Numbered from the stretch's first letter, positions 18,001-27,888 are shown. The stretch is 64,000 nucleotides of DNA from Ruegeria arenilitoris (GCF_013030985.1 NZ_WPYP01000002.1:186001-250000); one strand, 5' to 3'. The notes: generated by a model from the letters alone, not told the origin. Program-made: numbers and translations.

Positions 18001-19594
18001 CCCACACCCGGTGATTTCGCAAACTGTGACCGGAACATCTGGAACAGACATGAAACAGACTGTCGAAACCGACATTCCGGACTGGGGGTCTTTCGGTAAA
18101 CCGTTGTTTGACAACCCCGAAGCCCGCGCCCTGTCGCGTGTCGGCGTTGTTGACGTCGGGTCCAACTCGGTCCGGATGGTGATCTTTGACGGGGCCGCGC
18201 GGTCTCCGGCCTATTTCTACAACGAAAAGGTAATGTGCGAGCTGGGGGCAGGCCTGTCCGAGACCGGCCGCCTGAATCCGCGCGGACGGGTGCGCGCGCT
18301 GGCCGCGCTGCGCCGGTTTCGGCGTCTGGCTGATGATCTGGGTCTGCCGGGCCTGCATGTCGTCGCCACTGCCGCCGTGCGCGAGGCAAAAGACGGCCCG
18401 GACTTCTGCGATGAGGTCAAATCCGAAACCGGCCTGACCGTTGCGGTCATTGATGGCGGAGAAGAGGCCCGGCTGTCCGCGCAGGGCGTGCTGCTGGGCT
18501 GGCCCGGAGCCTATGGGCTGATCTGCGACATCGGTGGCTCCTCCATGGAACTGGCCGAGATCGGTGATGGTGACGTGGGCCGCCGGGTAACATCGCCCCT
18601 GGGTCCGCTGAAACTGCGCGACATAAAAGGTGGGCGGCGGGCGCGCAAGGCCCAAATCAAGGCGACCATGGAAGAGCTGCGCGGCGAGATGGGTAAGCAG
18701 CGTGACCGTCTGTTCCTTGTCGGCGGCAGCTGGCGCGCCTTCGCCCGGCTGGACATGTTGCGCCGGGGTTACCCGCTGAACGTGCTGCACGAATACCGCA
18801 TGACCACCAAGCAGGTTCATCAGACCATCAAGTTCATCGAAAAGGGCGACCCGGACGAAATGCGCAGCCTGGCTGGTGTTTCCAGCTCGCGCATGGCGCT
18901 GATCCCTTATGCGATGGACGTGCTGGCGCGGCTGATCCGGACGTTCAAACCCAAGGACATCGCGATCTCAAGCTATGGCATTCGCGAAGGGTTGCTTTAC
19001 GAACAGATGCCGCAAATGCTGCGTGACCGTGATCCGCTGATCGAGGCCAGCCGGTTTTCCGAAGCCAAGGACGCCCGCCTGCCTGGGTTTGGCAAGCACC
19101 TCTATGACTTTGTGATGCCGCTGTTCAAATCGGCCCCCGAGACGCGCGTGCGTCTGGTCAAGGCGGCCTGCCTGTTGCATGACGTCAGCTGGCGCGCCCA
19201 TCCCGACTACCGGGCCGAAGTCTGCTTTGACTATGTCACCCGTGCCAATCTGGGCGGGTTGAAGCACTCTGAAAGGGTCTTCATCGGCCTCGCCCTGCAG
19301 CACCGGTATCGCAACAAACGCGAAGGCAACAGGTTCGAACCGCTTTACAAGTTGTTGGACGAGAAAGATCAGCGGCAGGCGGAGATTTTGGGCAAGGCCA
19401 TGCGTTTTGGCGCGATGCTCTGGATGCAGAATGACGCTCCTATGGGGACTTTACGCTTTTATCCCAAGAAACGTCAGCTTGACCTGCTACTGCCAAAGGC
19501 AGCACGCCCGTTGTTCAACGAAGTGGCCGAGGCGCGGCTGACGTCACTGGCGAACGCGCTGAGGTCGGACACCCGCGTGATCCTCCGCGACTAA
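17981..19594 (+). CDS. ppx: Exopolyphosphatase / guanosine pentaphosphate phosphatase family
   Basis: 537 residues from the ATG at 17981. ATG 18050 is an alternative that would remove 23 poorly conserved residues and the overlap with hdaA. Actin-like phosphatase motifs: DVGSNSVRMVIFDG and the second phosphate loop DIGGSSMELAEI. The C-terminal HD-like helical domain includes CLLHDVSWRAHPDYRAE. It degrades polyphosphate or pppGpp. In many Rhodobacterales a polyphosphate kinase gene lies between hdaA and ppx; here there is none (see findings). It converges with the gene at 19598. Confidence 0.9.
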   Translation: MSNQTIDPHPVISQTVTGTSGTDMKQTVETDIPDWGSFGKPLFDNPEARALSRVGVVDVGSNSVRMVIFDGAARSPAYFYNEKVMCELGAGLSETGRLNPRGRVRALAALRRFRRLADDLGLPGLHVVATAAVREAKDGPDFCDEVKSETGLTVAVIDGGEEARLSAQGVLLGWPGAYGLICDIGGSSMELAEIGDGDVGRRVTSPLGPLKLRDIKGGRRARKAQIKATMEELRGEMGKQRDRLFLVGGSWRAFARLDMLRRGYPLNVLHEYRMTTKQVHQTIKFIEKGDPDEMRSLAGVSSSRMALIPYAMDVLARLIRTFKPKDIAISSYGIREGLLYEQMPQMLRDRDPLIEASRFSEAKDARLPGFGKHLYDFVMPLFKSAPETRVRLVKAACLLHDVSWRAHPDYRAEVCFDYVTRANLGGLKHSERVFIGLALQHRYRNKREGNRFEPLYKLLDEKDQRQAEILGKAMRFGAMLWMQNDAPMGTLRFYPKKRQLDLLLPKAARPLFNEVAEARLTSLANALRSDTRVILRD

Positions 19595-19597
19595 GGG

Positions 19598-19972
19598 TCA
19601 GATTTCCGTTCCTTCGTCCGGTTCTTCTTCCAAGTTTTCCGGGATGTCCGGCTGGTCCTGCAGCGGCTTCTTGCGGATGATGATATCCCCATTGGGCAGA
19701 ATCTCGGGCGGCTCATAGGCGCTCCAATCCTCGACTTCGCCCGCGAGGTCAGCCAGAGCGGGGCCCATCTGCTCAAAGAACGACTGCATCGCCGGGCCGA
19801 ACTGGGTGACCAGGCCTTGCAGATCCTCAAGCGCGGGCTCCATTTCCTGCCGCAGCCCCTCAAAGAAAAGCTCGGCCCCCTGCTCCATCAGGGATTTGCC
19901 GGTTTCTTCCTCGGCATACGCCGGCAAGGCCAGTGCAACCGTTACCGCACAGATCGGAACAAGATGTTTCAT
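19598..19972 (-). CDS. Exported acidic hypothetical protein
   Basis: 124 residues. A signal peptide (MKHLVPICAVTVALALPAYA) precedes a helical, acidic body with heptad-like Leu/Phe spacing (LFFEGLRQEMEPALEDLQGL). The last 40 residues are Pro/Glu-rich (PDIPENLEEEPDEGTEI). Similar small Roseobacter proteins are sometimes labelled AAA+ ATPase, but there is no Walker motif here, so I do not use that name. It is probably periplasmic. The ribosome site is weak (GGGG). It converges with ppx, 3 bp between stops. Confidence 0.65.
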   Translation of the reverse strand: MKHLVPICAVTVALALPAYAEEETGKSLMEQGAELFFEGLRQEMEPALEDLQGLVTQFGPAMQSFFEQMGPALADLAGEVEDWSAYEPPEILPNGDIIIRKKPLQDQPDIPENLEEEPDEGTEI

Positions 19973-20009
19973 GCCCCAAATATAGGCGGTGACGCCCCAT
20001 GATGAAAGG

Positions 20010-20987
20010 TCAGAGGTCGATATCCAATGTCACCGGGAAATGGTCGGATGCCGTCAGCAACGCCTGCTGCAAGTCCGGCAGAGCCCGGAGATCGTCATCC
20101 TTGAGCGGGTGCCAGATCCGCCAGACGGGACGCCGGGCGCGCAGGGTTTCACTGATCATGATGTAGTCCAGAAGCGCCTCGAGGTATTCCCCCCCTTCGC
20201 GGGCAAACCGGGCCGTGGACGGGGCCGGATCTGCCCCTTTCGCGTGGGGGTCGAACAACCCGGCCAGCAGCAAAATCTCGACCGAGGACCGCCCGAACAG
20301 ATGTTCGAACTCATCCAGCCCCGGACCGTCGTTCAGATCGCCCAACAGAATGACATGCTCTCCGCCCTCGATATGTGCCCTGACCCGACGAGACAGCCAG
20401 ACGGCCTGAGCCAGCTGTTTCCGGCGGTTCGCAATTGAAATGCGGATCGCCTCATCCCGCGACCCCGCCCCGTGCGGAGCCTTGGATTTCAGATGCGCGC
20501 CGATCAGCCGTACCTGCGCCCCGGTCCGGGTTTGCACCGCCAACTCCATCGGTGGCTTGGAAAAGCGCACGTGATCCTCGGTTGCGTCAATATCGAGGTC
20601 GATCTGAAACACCTCGTCGAAACGGGGGGCCGCCCTGTCGCCTGTGATCGGATCATGCCGCACCGTCAGCACGTCAGGATCATACAGCAAGGCCAGTTCC
20701 TGATGGGTGTCGTTGGCAAACCCCATCACCGCGTGCGTGGTGCGCAGGTCGAAGGCCTCGGCAAAACTCTGCAACGCGCGGATCGTGTCCTGTGATTTGC
20801 CCGAGTTCGGCGCCTCGACGATCAGGATCGCGTCTGCGTCGACCGCCGTCAGAACCTTAGCGATGGCCTCGACCTGCTGTGCCTTGGTGACGTTGTGGCG
20901 ACCGGACCAGCTGTCATCCACGACCAGATTGTCGTTGCGATCAAACAGGTTGGCGAACCATTCGATATTGTAGGTCGCCAGTCGCAT
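20010..20987 (-). CDS. Endonuclease/exonuclease/phosphatase family protein
   Basis: 325 residues. EEP-fold landmarks in order: ATYNIEWFANLF (N-terminal Asn), the metal Glu in LIVEAPNSG, LLGDLNDGPGLDEF mid-protein, and the terminal ASDHFPVTLDI (catalytic Asp-His). The fold covers DNases, phosphodiesterases and lipid phosphatases, so the substrate is open. There is no signal peptide, so it is cytoplasmic. The ATG comes five bases after the stop of the TerB-DnaJ gene, which makes an operon likely. Confidence 0.8.
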   Translation of the reverse strand: MRLATYNIEWFANLFDRNDNLVVDDSWSGRHNVTKAQQVEAIAKVLTAVDADAILIVEAPNSGKSQDTIRALQSFAEAFDLRTTHAVMGFANDTHQELALLYDPDVLTVRHDPITGDRAAPRFDEVFQIDLDIDATEDHVRFSKPPMELAVQTRTGAQVRLIGAHLKSKAPHGAGSRDEAIRISIANRRKQLAQAVWLSRRVRAHIEGGEHVILLGDLNDGPGLDEFEHLFGRSSVEILLLAGLFDPHAKGADPAPSTARFAREGGEYLEALLDYIMISETLRARRPVWRIWHPLKDDDLRALPDLQQALLTASDHFPVTLDIDL

Positions 20988-20992
20988 CCTAC

Positions 20993-21673
20993 TTAAGCCC
21001 GCGCGCCGTTGATCTCGTCCCAGGCACGGTTGATGTCGATCATCTTCTTTTCAGCCAGACGAATGGCTTCCTCGGGTACGCCACGGGCCATCATGGCATC
21101 GGGATGGGTGTCACGCACCAATTGCCGCCAGACCTTGCGAATATCAGGCAGCGGCATGTCACGGGGTACACCCAGAACCGTGTAGGGGTCCTTGGGCGCA
21201 TCGGGAACAAAGCGTTCGCGCAGGGCGAGGAACTGCGCCTCAGACTGGCCAAAAATGCGGCTGACCTCTTCCAGAAACTCGTTTTCGTTGGGGTGATAGA
21301 ACCCGTCGGCCATGGCGATGTGAAACAGCCCCTCCATCAGGTCGCAAAGCGTGGTGTTGTCATCTGAAAACATCCGAGCGATCTTGCGGGCATAATCCTG
21401 ATAGCCGGCAACATCCGTACGCGCCATGTCGAACACACGCGCCGCGCCGGCCTCATCCTCGCGCGCGATCTGGAAGACGTCGCGAAAGGCGGTGACCTCG
21501 TCCCGCGTCACCTGCCCGTCGGCCTTGGCCATCTTTGCGCCCAGCGCGATCACGGCAATCGCAAACGCGACCGAGCGTTCGGGCGGCGTGCGCAGTTTCT
21601 CAAAAACAGCCGTCAGGCTTTCGCCTTGGGCAAGCGCACTCAGCGCGTCGGATATGCGGGTCCAGATCGACAT
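20993..21673 (-). CDS. DjlA-like TerB/DnaJ co-chaperone
   Basis: 226 residues. The N-terminal TerB-like helical domain (SVAFAIAVIALGAKMAKADGQV, with acidic residues typical of the fold) spans about residues 30-150. The J domain is at the C-terminus: DPYTVLGVPRDM, then VRDTHPDAMM with the essential HPD, and INRAWDEI. Unlike E. coli DjlA there is no membrane anchor at the start. It would stimulate DnaK on specific clients. The nuclease/phosphatase gene follows after 5 bp. Confidence 0.85.
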   Translation of the reverse strand: MSIWTRISDALSALAQGESLTAVFEKLRTPPERSVAFAIAVIALGAKMAKADGQVTRDEVTAFRDVFQIAREDEAGAARVFDMARTDVAGYQDYARKIARMFSDDNTTLCDLMEGLFHIAMADGFYHPNENEFLEEVSRIFGQSEAQFLALRERFVPDAPKDPYTVLGVPRDMPLPDIRKVWRQLVRDTHPDAMMARGVPEEAIRLAEKKMIDINRAWDEINGARA

Positions 21674-21715
21674 GAGCGCACCCTAGCGTCCCAAATCGCA
21701 ACTGTCAGGTGCGAC

Positions 21716-22207
21716 CTATTCGTCGTTTGCAAGAATTTTCTGCATCAGCACAAGATCCAGCCGTTTGCCCCACTTGAACCCGACCTCGGGCATCTGACCA
21801 ACCTGCGTGTAGCCAATCGCGGAATGAAAGGCGATTGCGCCCGGATTGGCCGAGGAGATTCCAGCGACCAGCACATGCACGCCCTCTGCCCGCGCCGCGT
21901 TTTCAAGCGCGGACATCAAGGCCCGTCCCGCCCCCTGCCCGCGCATCTGTGGGGCCAGTTGGATCGTATGCTCGCGGCACTGCGCATAGCCCGGGCCGCC
22001 GCGAAAGGGGCCGTAGGTGGAAAACCCCAGAACCTGCCCGTCCTTTTCGGCCACCAGATAGGAGGGGCCGCGGGTTTTGATATCCGCAACAATGACATCC
22101 ACGCTGCGTTCATCGGTGGTAAAGGTCACCAGCGTATCGCGAATAATCGCGTTGGTGATTTCAGCGATTGAGGGGGCGTCTGAAACCTGCGCCGGTCTAA
22201 TGATCAT
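21716..22207 (-). CDS. GNAT N-acetyltransferase (phosphinothricin / MnaT-like)
   Basis: 163 residues. The acetyl-CoA site is QLAPQMRGQGAGRALM (R/Q-x-x-G-x-G/A). The subfamily signs are IRPAQVSDAPSIAEITN at the start, TFTTDERSVD, YGPFRGGPGYAQCREHTI and FHSAIGYTQVGQMPEVGFKWG near the end, as in Pat/Bar and E. coli MnaT. It probably acetylates the amino group of a toxic amino-acid analogue such as methionine sulfoximine. The ATG overlaps the stop of the VOC gene (ATGA), so the two are co-translated. Confidence 0.85.
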   Translation of the reverse strand: MIIRPAQVSDAPSIAEITNAIIRDTLVTFTTDERSVDVIVADIKTRGPSYLVAEKDGQVLGFSTYGPFRGGPGYAQCREHTIQLAPQMRGQGAGRALMSALENAARAEGVHVLVAGISSANPGAIAFHSAIGYTQVGQMPEVGFKWGKRLDLVLMQKILANDE

Positions 22208-22806
22208 TCCAACACGCGCGGGCCATGCGGCGTTTCGAACTCGGCCCGCAAGGCCGCGGGGCCGGTGTCGAACACGACGGTTTCCAATTCGCCCAGCAAT
22301 CGCGCCAGGCCCAATGCGTCAGGATGATAAACCACAAGGCGCCGCAGGCGGCACCCGCTGTCCTGCAGCATTTGTGCCGGATGCAGATCTCCGTGCCATT
22401 GGATGAGGGCGGGAAACAGGTTGTCGAAGGGCAGCCGTCCGTCGGAAGGAACCGCCATTTGCCACCGCAATGCGCCTCGGGCCAGGTCGATGGGTTGCCC
22501 GACCTCATCTGGAAAGGCGGAAAGTGTGGCAGCAATATCCGAGACCCGGCAAATCCAGTTGGTCAGACGCGGCGTGCCTGCAAACCGGTCGAGGTCGAAC
22601 CACCGCGTACGCTTCACTGTGGGCGCCTGAGGGTCGATTGCGATGGCCTCCAGATACAGACCGTCCCGCAACCCCAGCAGACGGTTGTGAGTGCCGAAGG
22701 CTTCGTGCTTGCCGCCGTCCTGTAGTGACACACCCAAGGCCTGTTCGACATGGGCTGAGGCTTCTTCGAGCGTCTCGCCCGCGACGGCCAGATGATCCAG
22801 TAACAT
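22204..22806 (-). CDS. VOC / glyoxalase-like domain protein
   Basis: 200 residues from the ATG at 22806 (AGGAGG six bases upstream). It starts MLLDHLAVAGETLEEASAHV with the usual His, has GTHNRLLGLRDGLYLEAIAID, and ends with a second beta-alpha-beta repeat. This is the glyoxalase-like (Glyoxalase_3) type, in which an N-terminal VOC unit pairs with a divergent second half. The substrate is unknown. It is translationally coupled to the acetyltransferase gene, which suggests a shared detoxification role. Confidence 0.78.
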   Translation of the reverse strand: MLLDHLAVAGETLEEASAHVEQALGVSLQDGGKHEAFGTHNRLLGLRDGLYLEAIAIDPQAPTVKRTRWFDLDRFAGTPRLTNWICRVSDIAATLSAFPDEVGQPIDLARGALRWQMAVPSDGRLPFDNLFPALIQWHGDLHPAQMLQDSGCRLRRLVVYHPDALGLARLLGELETVVFDTGPAALRAEFETPHGPRVLE

Positions 22807-22881
22807 GCGCAGCCTCCTACGAATTGCGACCAGACCCACAAAGGGCCTGGTCGCATGTTTTCGTCAAAGGCGCAGGATCAC

Positions 22882-22903
22882 AAGATTTTTCGTCGAAAAT
22901 CTT
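22882..22903 (-). terminator. AT-stem hairpin after mcmA
   Basis: A perfect 8-bp stem (AAGATTTT / AAAATCTT) with a six-base loop lies 8 bp beyond the mcmA stop. The U-rich arm is inside the stem rather than after it. It may terminate the mcmA transcript or protect its 3' end. I recall similar hairpins between genes in related Roseobacters, but found no second copy here. Confidence 0.45.
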
Positions 22904-22910
22904 GGTGGGG

Positions 22911-25037
22911 TCAGCCTTTGGCCTCGCCGATCAAACGCAGGATGTCCTGCGCGGCCTCGGGGATATTGGTGCCTGGCCCGAAGATCGCCTTGACGCCGTG
23001 ATCATAGAGGAACTGGTAATCCTGCTGCGGGATGACACCACCACAGATCACGATGATATCCTCGGCCCCTGCCTTTTTCAGCTCTTCGACCAGCTGCGGT
23101 GCAAGTGTTTTGTGCCCCGCCGCCTGCGACGAAATCCCGACCACGTGCACGTCATTGTCCACCGCATCCTGTGCAGCTTCGGCCGGGGTTTGGAACAATG
23201 GTCCAACATCCACGTCAAACCCGATATCGGCAAAGGCGGTGGCGATCACCTTGGCGCCCCGGTCGTGCCCATCTTGGCCCATCTTGACGACCAGCAGACG
23301 GGGACGACGACCTTCTGCCTCGGCGAACTCTTCGATGGATTTCTGGATCGCGGCAAAGCCTTCGTCGCCTTCGTAGGCCGCACCATAGACACCGGCCAGA
23401 GTTTTCACCTCGGCGCGGTGACGACCGAATTCCTTTTCCATTGCCATGCTGATCTCTCCTACGGATGCGCGGGCGCGGGCGGCCTCGACCGCGGCAGCCA
23501 GCAGGTTTCCACCCTCTTGGGCAGCCTTGGTCAAGGCGGCCAGCGCCTGTTGGCACGCAGCCTCATCCCGGGTGGCGCGGATACGTTCCAGACGCGCGAC
23601 CTGAGCCTCGCGCACGGCGACGTTGTCGACATCCAGAATGTCGATCGGGTCTTCCTGCTCCTTGCGGTATTTGTTGACGCCGACGATCACCTCGTCGCCC
23701 CGGTCGATCATGGCCTGGCGCCGCGCCGCACTTTCTTCGATCCGCAGCTTGGGCATGCCGGAAGCGACGGCCTTGGTCATGCCGCCCATCTCTTCGACCT
23801 CTTCCATCAGGGCCCAGGCTTTTTCGATCAACTCGCTGGTCAGGCTTTCGACATAGTAAGAACCCGCCAGCGGATCGACCACATCGGTCACGCCGGTCTC
23901 TTCCTGCAGCACCAACTGCGTGTTCCGCGCGATGCGGGCCGAGAAATCAGTTGGCAGCGCGATCGCCTCGTCCAGAGCGTTGGTGTGCAGCGACTGGGTG
24001 CCGCCCAGAACCGCGCTCATCGCTTCATAGGCGGTGCGGATCACGTTGTTATAGGGGTCTTGTTCCTGCAGCGACACGCCCGAAGTCTGGCAGTGGGTGC
24101 GCAGCATCTTGGACCGCTCGGATTTCGCGCCGAAATCTGTCATCACCCGGTGCCACAACGTACGGGCCGCACGCAGCTTGGCGATTTCCATGAAAAAGTT
24201 CATGCCGATGGCAAAGAAGAACGACAGACGGCCCGCGAACTTGTCGACGTCCATCCCGGCTTCGGTCGCAGCGCGCACGTATTCGCGCCCATCGGCCAGC
24301 GTATAGGCCAGCTCTTGCACCAGGTTCGCCCCGGCCTCTTGCATGTGATAGCCCGAGATCGAGATCGAGTTGAATTTCGGCATCTCGTTCGACGTGTATT
24401 CGATGATGTCCGAGATGATCTTCATCGACGGCTCAGGCGGGTAGATATAGGTGTTGCGCACCATGAACTCTTTCAGAATGTCGTTCTGAATGGTGCCGGA
24501 CAGGACAGACTTGTCATGCCCCTGCTCTTCGCCTGCCACGATGAAGCTCGCCAGGATCGGGATCACCGCGCCGTTCATGGTCATCGAGACCGAGACCTTG
24601 TCCAGCGGGATGCCGTCGAACAGGATTTTCATGTCTTCAACGCTGTCGATGGCAACACCGGCCTTGCCGACATCGCCCACAACGCGCGGGTGGTCACTGT
24701 CATAACCGCGGTGCGTCGCCAGATCGAAGGCAACTGAAACGCCCTGCTGGCCCGCAGCCAGATTGCGGCGATAGAAGGCGTTCGATTCCTCGGCGGTCGA
24801 AAAACCCGCATACTGACGGATCGTCCACGGACGCCCGGCATACATCGTCGCCTTCACGCCGCGCGTGAACGGCCCAATCCCGGGCAGCGAGCCCATATGC
24901 GGCAGATCGGCTGTATCGTCCTGCGTATAAAGCGGTTTGACGTCGATGCCTTCCAGTGTCTCTCTGGTCAGGTCTTCCAGTGGACGACCGCGCAGCTCTT
25001 TCTCGGCCAGCGCCTGCCAGTCTTTCGTATCGGTCAT
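22911..25037 (-). CDS. mcmA: Methylmalonyl-CoA mutase
   Basis: 708 residues, the single-chain form. The catalytic barrel includes [20 protein letters not shown] and [15 protein letters not shown] (substrate-binding part). The C-terminal cobalamin domain has [20 protein letters not shown] (the DxHxxG base-off ligand), then [12 protein letters not shown] and [11 protein letters not shown]. It converts (R)-methylmalonyl-CoA to succinyl-CoA with adenosylcobalamin, the last step of propionyl-CoA assimilation started by pccA/pccB downstream in this window. AAAGGA precedes the ATG. No meaB chaperone or epimerase gene is adjacent. Confidence 0.97.
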   Translation of the reverse strand: MTDTKDWQALAEKELRGRPLEDLTRETLEGIDVKPLYTQDDTADLPHMGSLPGIGPFTRGVKATMYAGRPWTIRQYAGFSTAEESNAFYRRNLAAGQQGVSVAFDLATHRGYDSDHPRVVGDVGKAGVAIDSVEDMKILFDGIPLDKVSVSMTMNGAVIPILASFIVAGEEQGHDKSVLSGTIQNDILKEFMVRNTYIYPPEPSMKIISDIIEYTSNEMPKFNSISISGYHMQEAGANLVQELAYTLADGREYVRAATEAGMDVDKFAGRLSFFFAIGMNFFMEIAKLRAARTLWHRVMTDFGAKSERSKMLRTHCQTSGVSLQEQDPYNNVIRTAYEAMSAVLGGTQSLHTNALDEAIALPTDFSARIARNTQLVLQEETGVTDVVDPLAGSYYVESLTSELIEKAWALMEEVEEMGGMTKAVASGMPKLRIEESAARRQAMIDRGDEVIVGVNKYRKEQEDPIDILDVDNVAVREAQVARLERIRATRDEAACQQALAALTKAAQEGGNLLAAAVEAARARASVGEISMAMEKEFGRHRAEVKTLAGVYGAAYEGDEGFAAIQKSIEEFAEAEGRRPRLLVVKMGQDGHDRGAKVIATAFADIGFDVDVGPLFQTPAEAAQDAVDNDVHVVGISSQAAGHKTLAPQLVEELKKAGAEDIIVICGGVIPQQDYQFLYDHGVKAIFGPGTNIPEAAQDILRLIGEAKG

Positions 25038-25205
25038 AGCGATATCCTTTTCTCAATTCGGGTCGCGGCAGGGCATGACCCCCGCGATATGATGTTCGGG
25101 ATGGCCGATCCGGCCGCGATCAGACGCAAGATTTTGAACGTCTGGTGCAATTCGCCGGTCGCATTCGCCGGCGCAGGGGCTATATTCAATGCAACAGGAG
25201 GCCCC

Positions 25206-25652
25206 ATGACACGAACGCTTGCCCTTGTTTTCTCGGCACTATTCCCGCTGGCAGCGATGGCCGCCGACGGGACTGCACCGGCAGAGGACGAATTCGTCCG
25301 CCCTGCTGGTGACAGCGAACTCAGCGAGTTTCTCTGGGTCAACCGGCCCATCATTGTCTTCGCCGACACGCCCGCCGACCCGCGGTTCCAGCAGCAGATC
25401 GACATGCTGGTCGAGGGCGAAGCAGCCATGCGCGACCGCGACGTGGTCGTACTGACCGATACCGACCCGGCCTCGCGGTCCCCGATCCGGTCGGAGTTGC
25501 GGCCACGCGGGTTCCAGATGGTGTTCGTCGACAAGGACGGCGTCGTTAAGCTACGCAAACCGTCCCCTTGGAGCGTGCGCGAGATTGGCCGGTCCATCGA
25601 CAAGACCCCCCTGCGCCAACGCGAGATTCGCGAACGGCGCGAGGGCGGCTGA
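25206..25652 (+). CDS. Exported DUF4174 protein
   Basis: 148 residues from the ATG at 25206 (AGGAG just upstream). Signal peptide MTRTLALVFSALFPLAAMAA. The body matches DUF4174: NRPIIVFADTPADPRFQQQI, then DRDVVVLTDTDP, GFQMVFVDKDGVVKLRKPSP and the C-terminal IDKTPLRQREIRER. The fold is thioredoxin/peroxiredoxin-like, without a CxxC. Function unknown; it is inserted between mcmA and pccA on the opposite strand and converges with pccA. Confidence 0.82.
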   Translation: MTRTLALVFSALFPLAAMAADGTAPAEDEFVRPAGDSELSEFLWVNRPIIVFADTPADPRFQQQIDMLVEGEAAMRDRDVVVLTDTDPASRSPIRSELRPRGFQMVFVDKDGVVKLRKPSPWSVREIGRSIDKTPLRQREIRERREGG

Positions 25653-25728
25653 GCGCTTTCGCCACGCCCAAGGCCTCCGGCGCGAAACGCCGGGGACCCA
25701 GTGCGATATGGCAAAAGCGCGGTCATGA

Positions 25729-27774
25729 TCACTCGAACTCGATGATCACATCGTCCACGGCGAGGCTGTCGCCGGGGCCTGCGTTGATCTTGGCGACGGT
25801 GCCCTTCTTCTCGGCGCGCAAGATGTTTTCCATCTTCATCGCCTCGACGGTGCACAGCGCCTGACCTTCCTGCACCTCCTGACCCACTTCGACGTCGATC
25901 TTCACGATCAGGCCGGGCATCGGGCAGAGCAGCATTTTCGAAGTATCGGGCGGCAGCTTCTCGGGCATCAGCCTGGCCAGTGCGGCCTGATGCGGACGGC
26001 GCACATGCACTTTCAGGTCCGCGCCCCGGTTGCGAATGCGGAACCCGCCCGAGATTTTGCCGACCTTCATGACCAGCGGGCTGCCGTCCACATCAACGAC
26101 GGCCAGCTGATCGCCCGGGGTCCAATCCGACACAACGCGCAAGCTTTCTCCGTCGGCAAACTTGACGGTCGCGCCCTCTTTGTCGGCCTTGACCTTGACG
26201 TCGAACTCCTGCCCCTGCAGCGCCACGTTCCAGCGCTTGCCGACCTTGCGTTCGTGATTGTCCATACGGCCTGAAACACGCGTGCGACGGATCTCGGCCA
26301 CACGGTACATCGCCGCGCAGGACGCCGAGATCCGGCGCAGATCAACTGCGGACAGCTCAACACCTTCGAACCCGTCCGGATATTCCTCGGCAATGAACGC
26401 AGTCGTCATGTCGCCGCTCACGAATTTCGGATGGTCCATCACAGCGGACAGGAATGGCAGGTTGTGGCCAATACCTTCCACCTCGAAACTGTCCAGCGCC
26501 ACGCGCATCGCTTCAATCGCCTGCTCGCGGGTCGGGGCCCAAGTGCAAAGCTTGGCGATCATCGGGTCGTAATACATGCTGATCTCGCCGCCCTCGTAGA
26601 CGCCGGTATCGTTACGAACTGCAGCGTCGCCTTCGGGCGCGTCACCCTGCCATTTGCCGTTGACCAGCATCGGGCCAGCGGCCGTTTCCTGCGGCGGGCG
26701 ATAGCGGGTCAAACGGCCGATCGATGGCAGGAAGCCACGATACGGGTCCTCGGCATACAGACGGTTTTCAATGGCCCAACCGGTCAGGGTCACGTCATCC
26801 TGAGTGATCGTCAGCTTCTCACCCGCAGCAACCCGGATCATCTGTTCGACCAGATCGACACCGGTGATCAGTTCGGTCACCGGGTGTTCCACCTGCAGGC
26901 GGGTGTTCATTTCGAGGAAGTAGAAGTTCTTCTCACCATCGACGATGAACTCCACCGTACCGGCGCTGGCATAGTTCACCGCCTTGGCCAGAGCGACCGC
27001 CTGTTCCCCCATCGCCTTGCGGGTCTCGGGGTCAAGGAACGGCGACGGTGCCTCTTCCACAACTTTCTGGTTCCGGCGCTGGATCGAGCATTCGCGTTCG
27101 CCCAGATAGATGCCGTTGCCGTGGCTGTCACACAGAACCTGAATTTCGATGTGACGCGGCTGGGTCACGAATTTCTCGATAAAGATCCGGTCGTCACCGA
27201 ACGAGTTCGCGGCCTCGTTTTTGGAGGATTGGAAACCCTCACGCGCCTCGTCATCGTTCCACGCGATCCGCATGCCTTTGCCACCGCCACCGGCGCTGGC
27301 CTTAATCATCACCGGATAGCCGATGTCGTTTGAGATTTTCACGGCCTCATCCGCGTCCTCGATCAGGCCCATGTATCCGGGAACCGTCGAAACGCCCGCA
27401 TCCTGAGCGATCTTCTTCGAGGTAATCTTGTCCCCCATGCTTTCAATCGCGCCAACCGGGGGGCCGACAAAAGCCACGCCTTCGGCTTCCAGCGCCTCGG
27501 CGAATTTCGAGTTTTCGGACAGGAAGCCATAGCCGGGGTGAACCGCCTGCGCGCCGCTTTGGCGGATAGCGTCCATCACCTTGTCGATCACGATATAGGA
27601 CTGGTTCGCGGGCGGGGGACCGATGTGAACGGCCTCATCCGCCATCGACACGTGCAACGCGTTTCTGTCCGCGTCCGAGTATATGGCAACGGTGCCAATG
27701 CCCATTTTACGAGCGGTCTTGATGACCCGGCAGGCGATCTCGCCCCTGTTGGCGATCAGGATCTTGTTGAACAT
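25729..27774 (-). CDS. pccA: Propionyl-CoA carboxylase alpha (biotin) subunit
   Basis: 681 residues from the ATG at 27774 (AAAGGA upstream); a longer frame reaches 27882. The biotin carboxylase domain starts FNKILIANRGEIACRVI, with the ATP-grasp glycine loop KASAGGGGKGMRI. A linking BT domain follows. The C-terminal biotin carrier domain has VEAMKMEN, the biotinylated Lys being residue 647. With PccB it carboxylates propionyl-CoA to (S)-methylmalonyl-CoA. The layout matches the Ruegeria pomeroyi alpha subunit whose structure is known. pccB lies 3.3 kb away on the same strand, not adjacent. Confidence 0.96.
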   Translation of the reverse strand: MFNKILIANRGEIACRVIKTARKMGIGTVAIYSDADRNALHVSMADEAVHIGPPPANQSYIVIDKVMDAIRQSGAQAVHPGYGFLSENSKFAEALEAEGVAFVGPPVGAIESMGDKITSKKIAQDAGVSTVPGYMGLIEDADEAVKISNDIGYPVMIKASAGGGGKGMRIAWNDDEAREGFQSSKNEAANSFGDDRIFIEKFVTQPRHIEIQVLCDSHGNGIYLGERECSIQRRNQKVVEEAPSPFLDPETRKAMGEQAVALAKAVNYASAGTVEFIVDGEKNFYFLEMNTRLQVEHPVTELITGVDLVEQMIRVAAGEKLTITQDDVTLTGWAIENRLYAEDPYRGFLPSIGRLTRYRPPQETAAGPMLVNGKWQGDAPEGDAAVRNDTGVYEGGEISMYYDPMIAKLCTWAPTREQAIEAMRVALDSFEVEGIGHNLPFLSAVMDHPKFVSGDMTTAFIAEEYPDGFEGVELSAVDLRRISASCAAMYRVAEIRRTRVSGRMDNHERKVGKRWNVALQGQEFDVKVKADKEGATVKFADGESLRVVSDWTPGDQLAVVDVDGSPLVMKVGKISGGFRIRNRGADLKVHVRRPHQAALARLMPEKLPPDTSKMLLCPMPGLIVKIDVEVGQEVQEGQALCTVEAMKMENILRAEKKGTVAKINAGPGDSLAVDDVIIEFE

Positions 27775-27799
27775 GGAACGTCCTTTGTCTTGGTGTTCT

Positions 27800-27844
27800 G
27801 GAAACGCAAAACGCCGCCGCAGGGCATGAACCCCGCAACGGCGT
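27800..27844 (-). terminator. Terminator between small lipoprotein and pccA
   Basis: ACGCCG (27811-27816) pairs with CGGCGT (27839-27844), with inner GC and GGG/CCC pairing. On the minus strand it is followed by TTTTGCGTTTCC. A second hairpin (CGGGGCG / CGCCCCG, 27861-27879) lies just upstream. Together they should end the lipoprotein transcript before pccA. Confidence 0.55.
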
Positions 27845-27888
27845 ATTGCGCGATGACGGTCGGGGCGACGGGCGCCCCGCAATTTACG

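Noticed and set aside
22470-24737. 755-codon open frame on the plus strand opposite mcmA
   Set aside because: It is antisense to an unmistakable methylmalonyl-CoA mutase. High GC at third positions keeps the opposite frame open. The translation is His/Arg/Gly-rich with no family resemblance.
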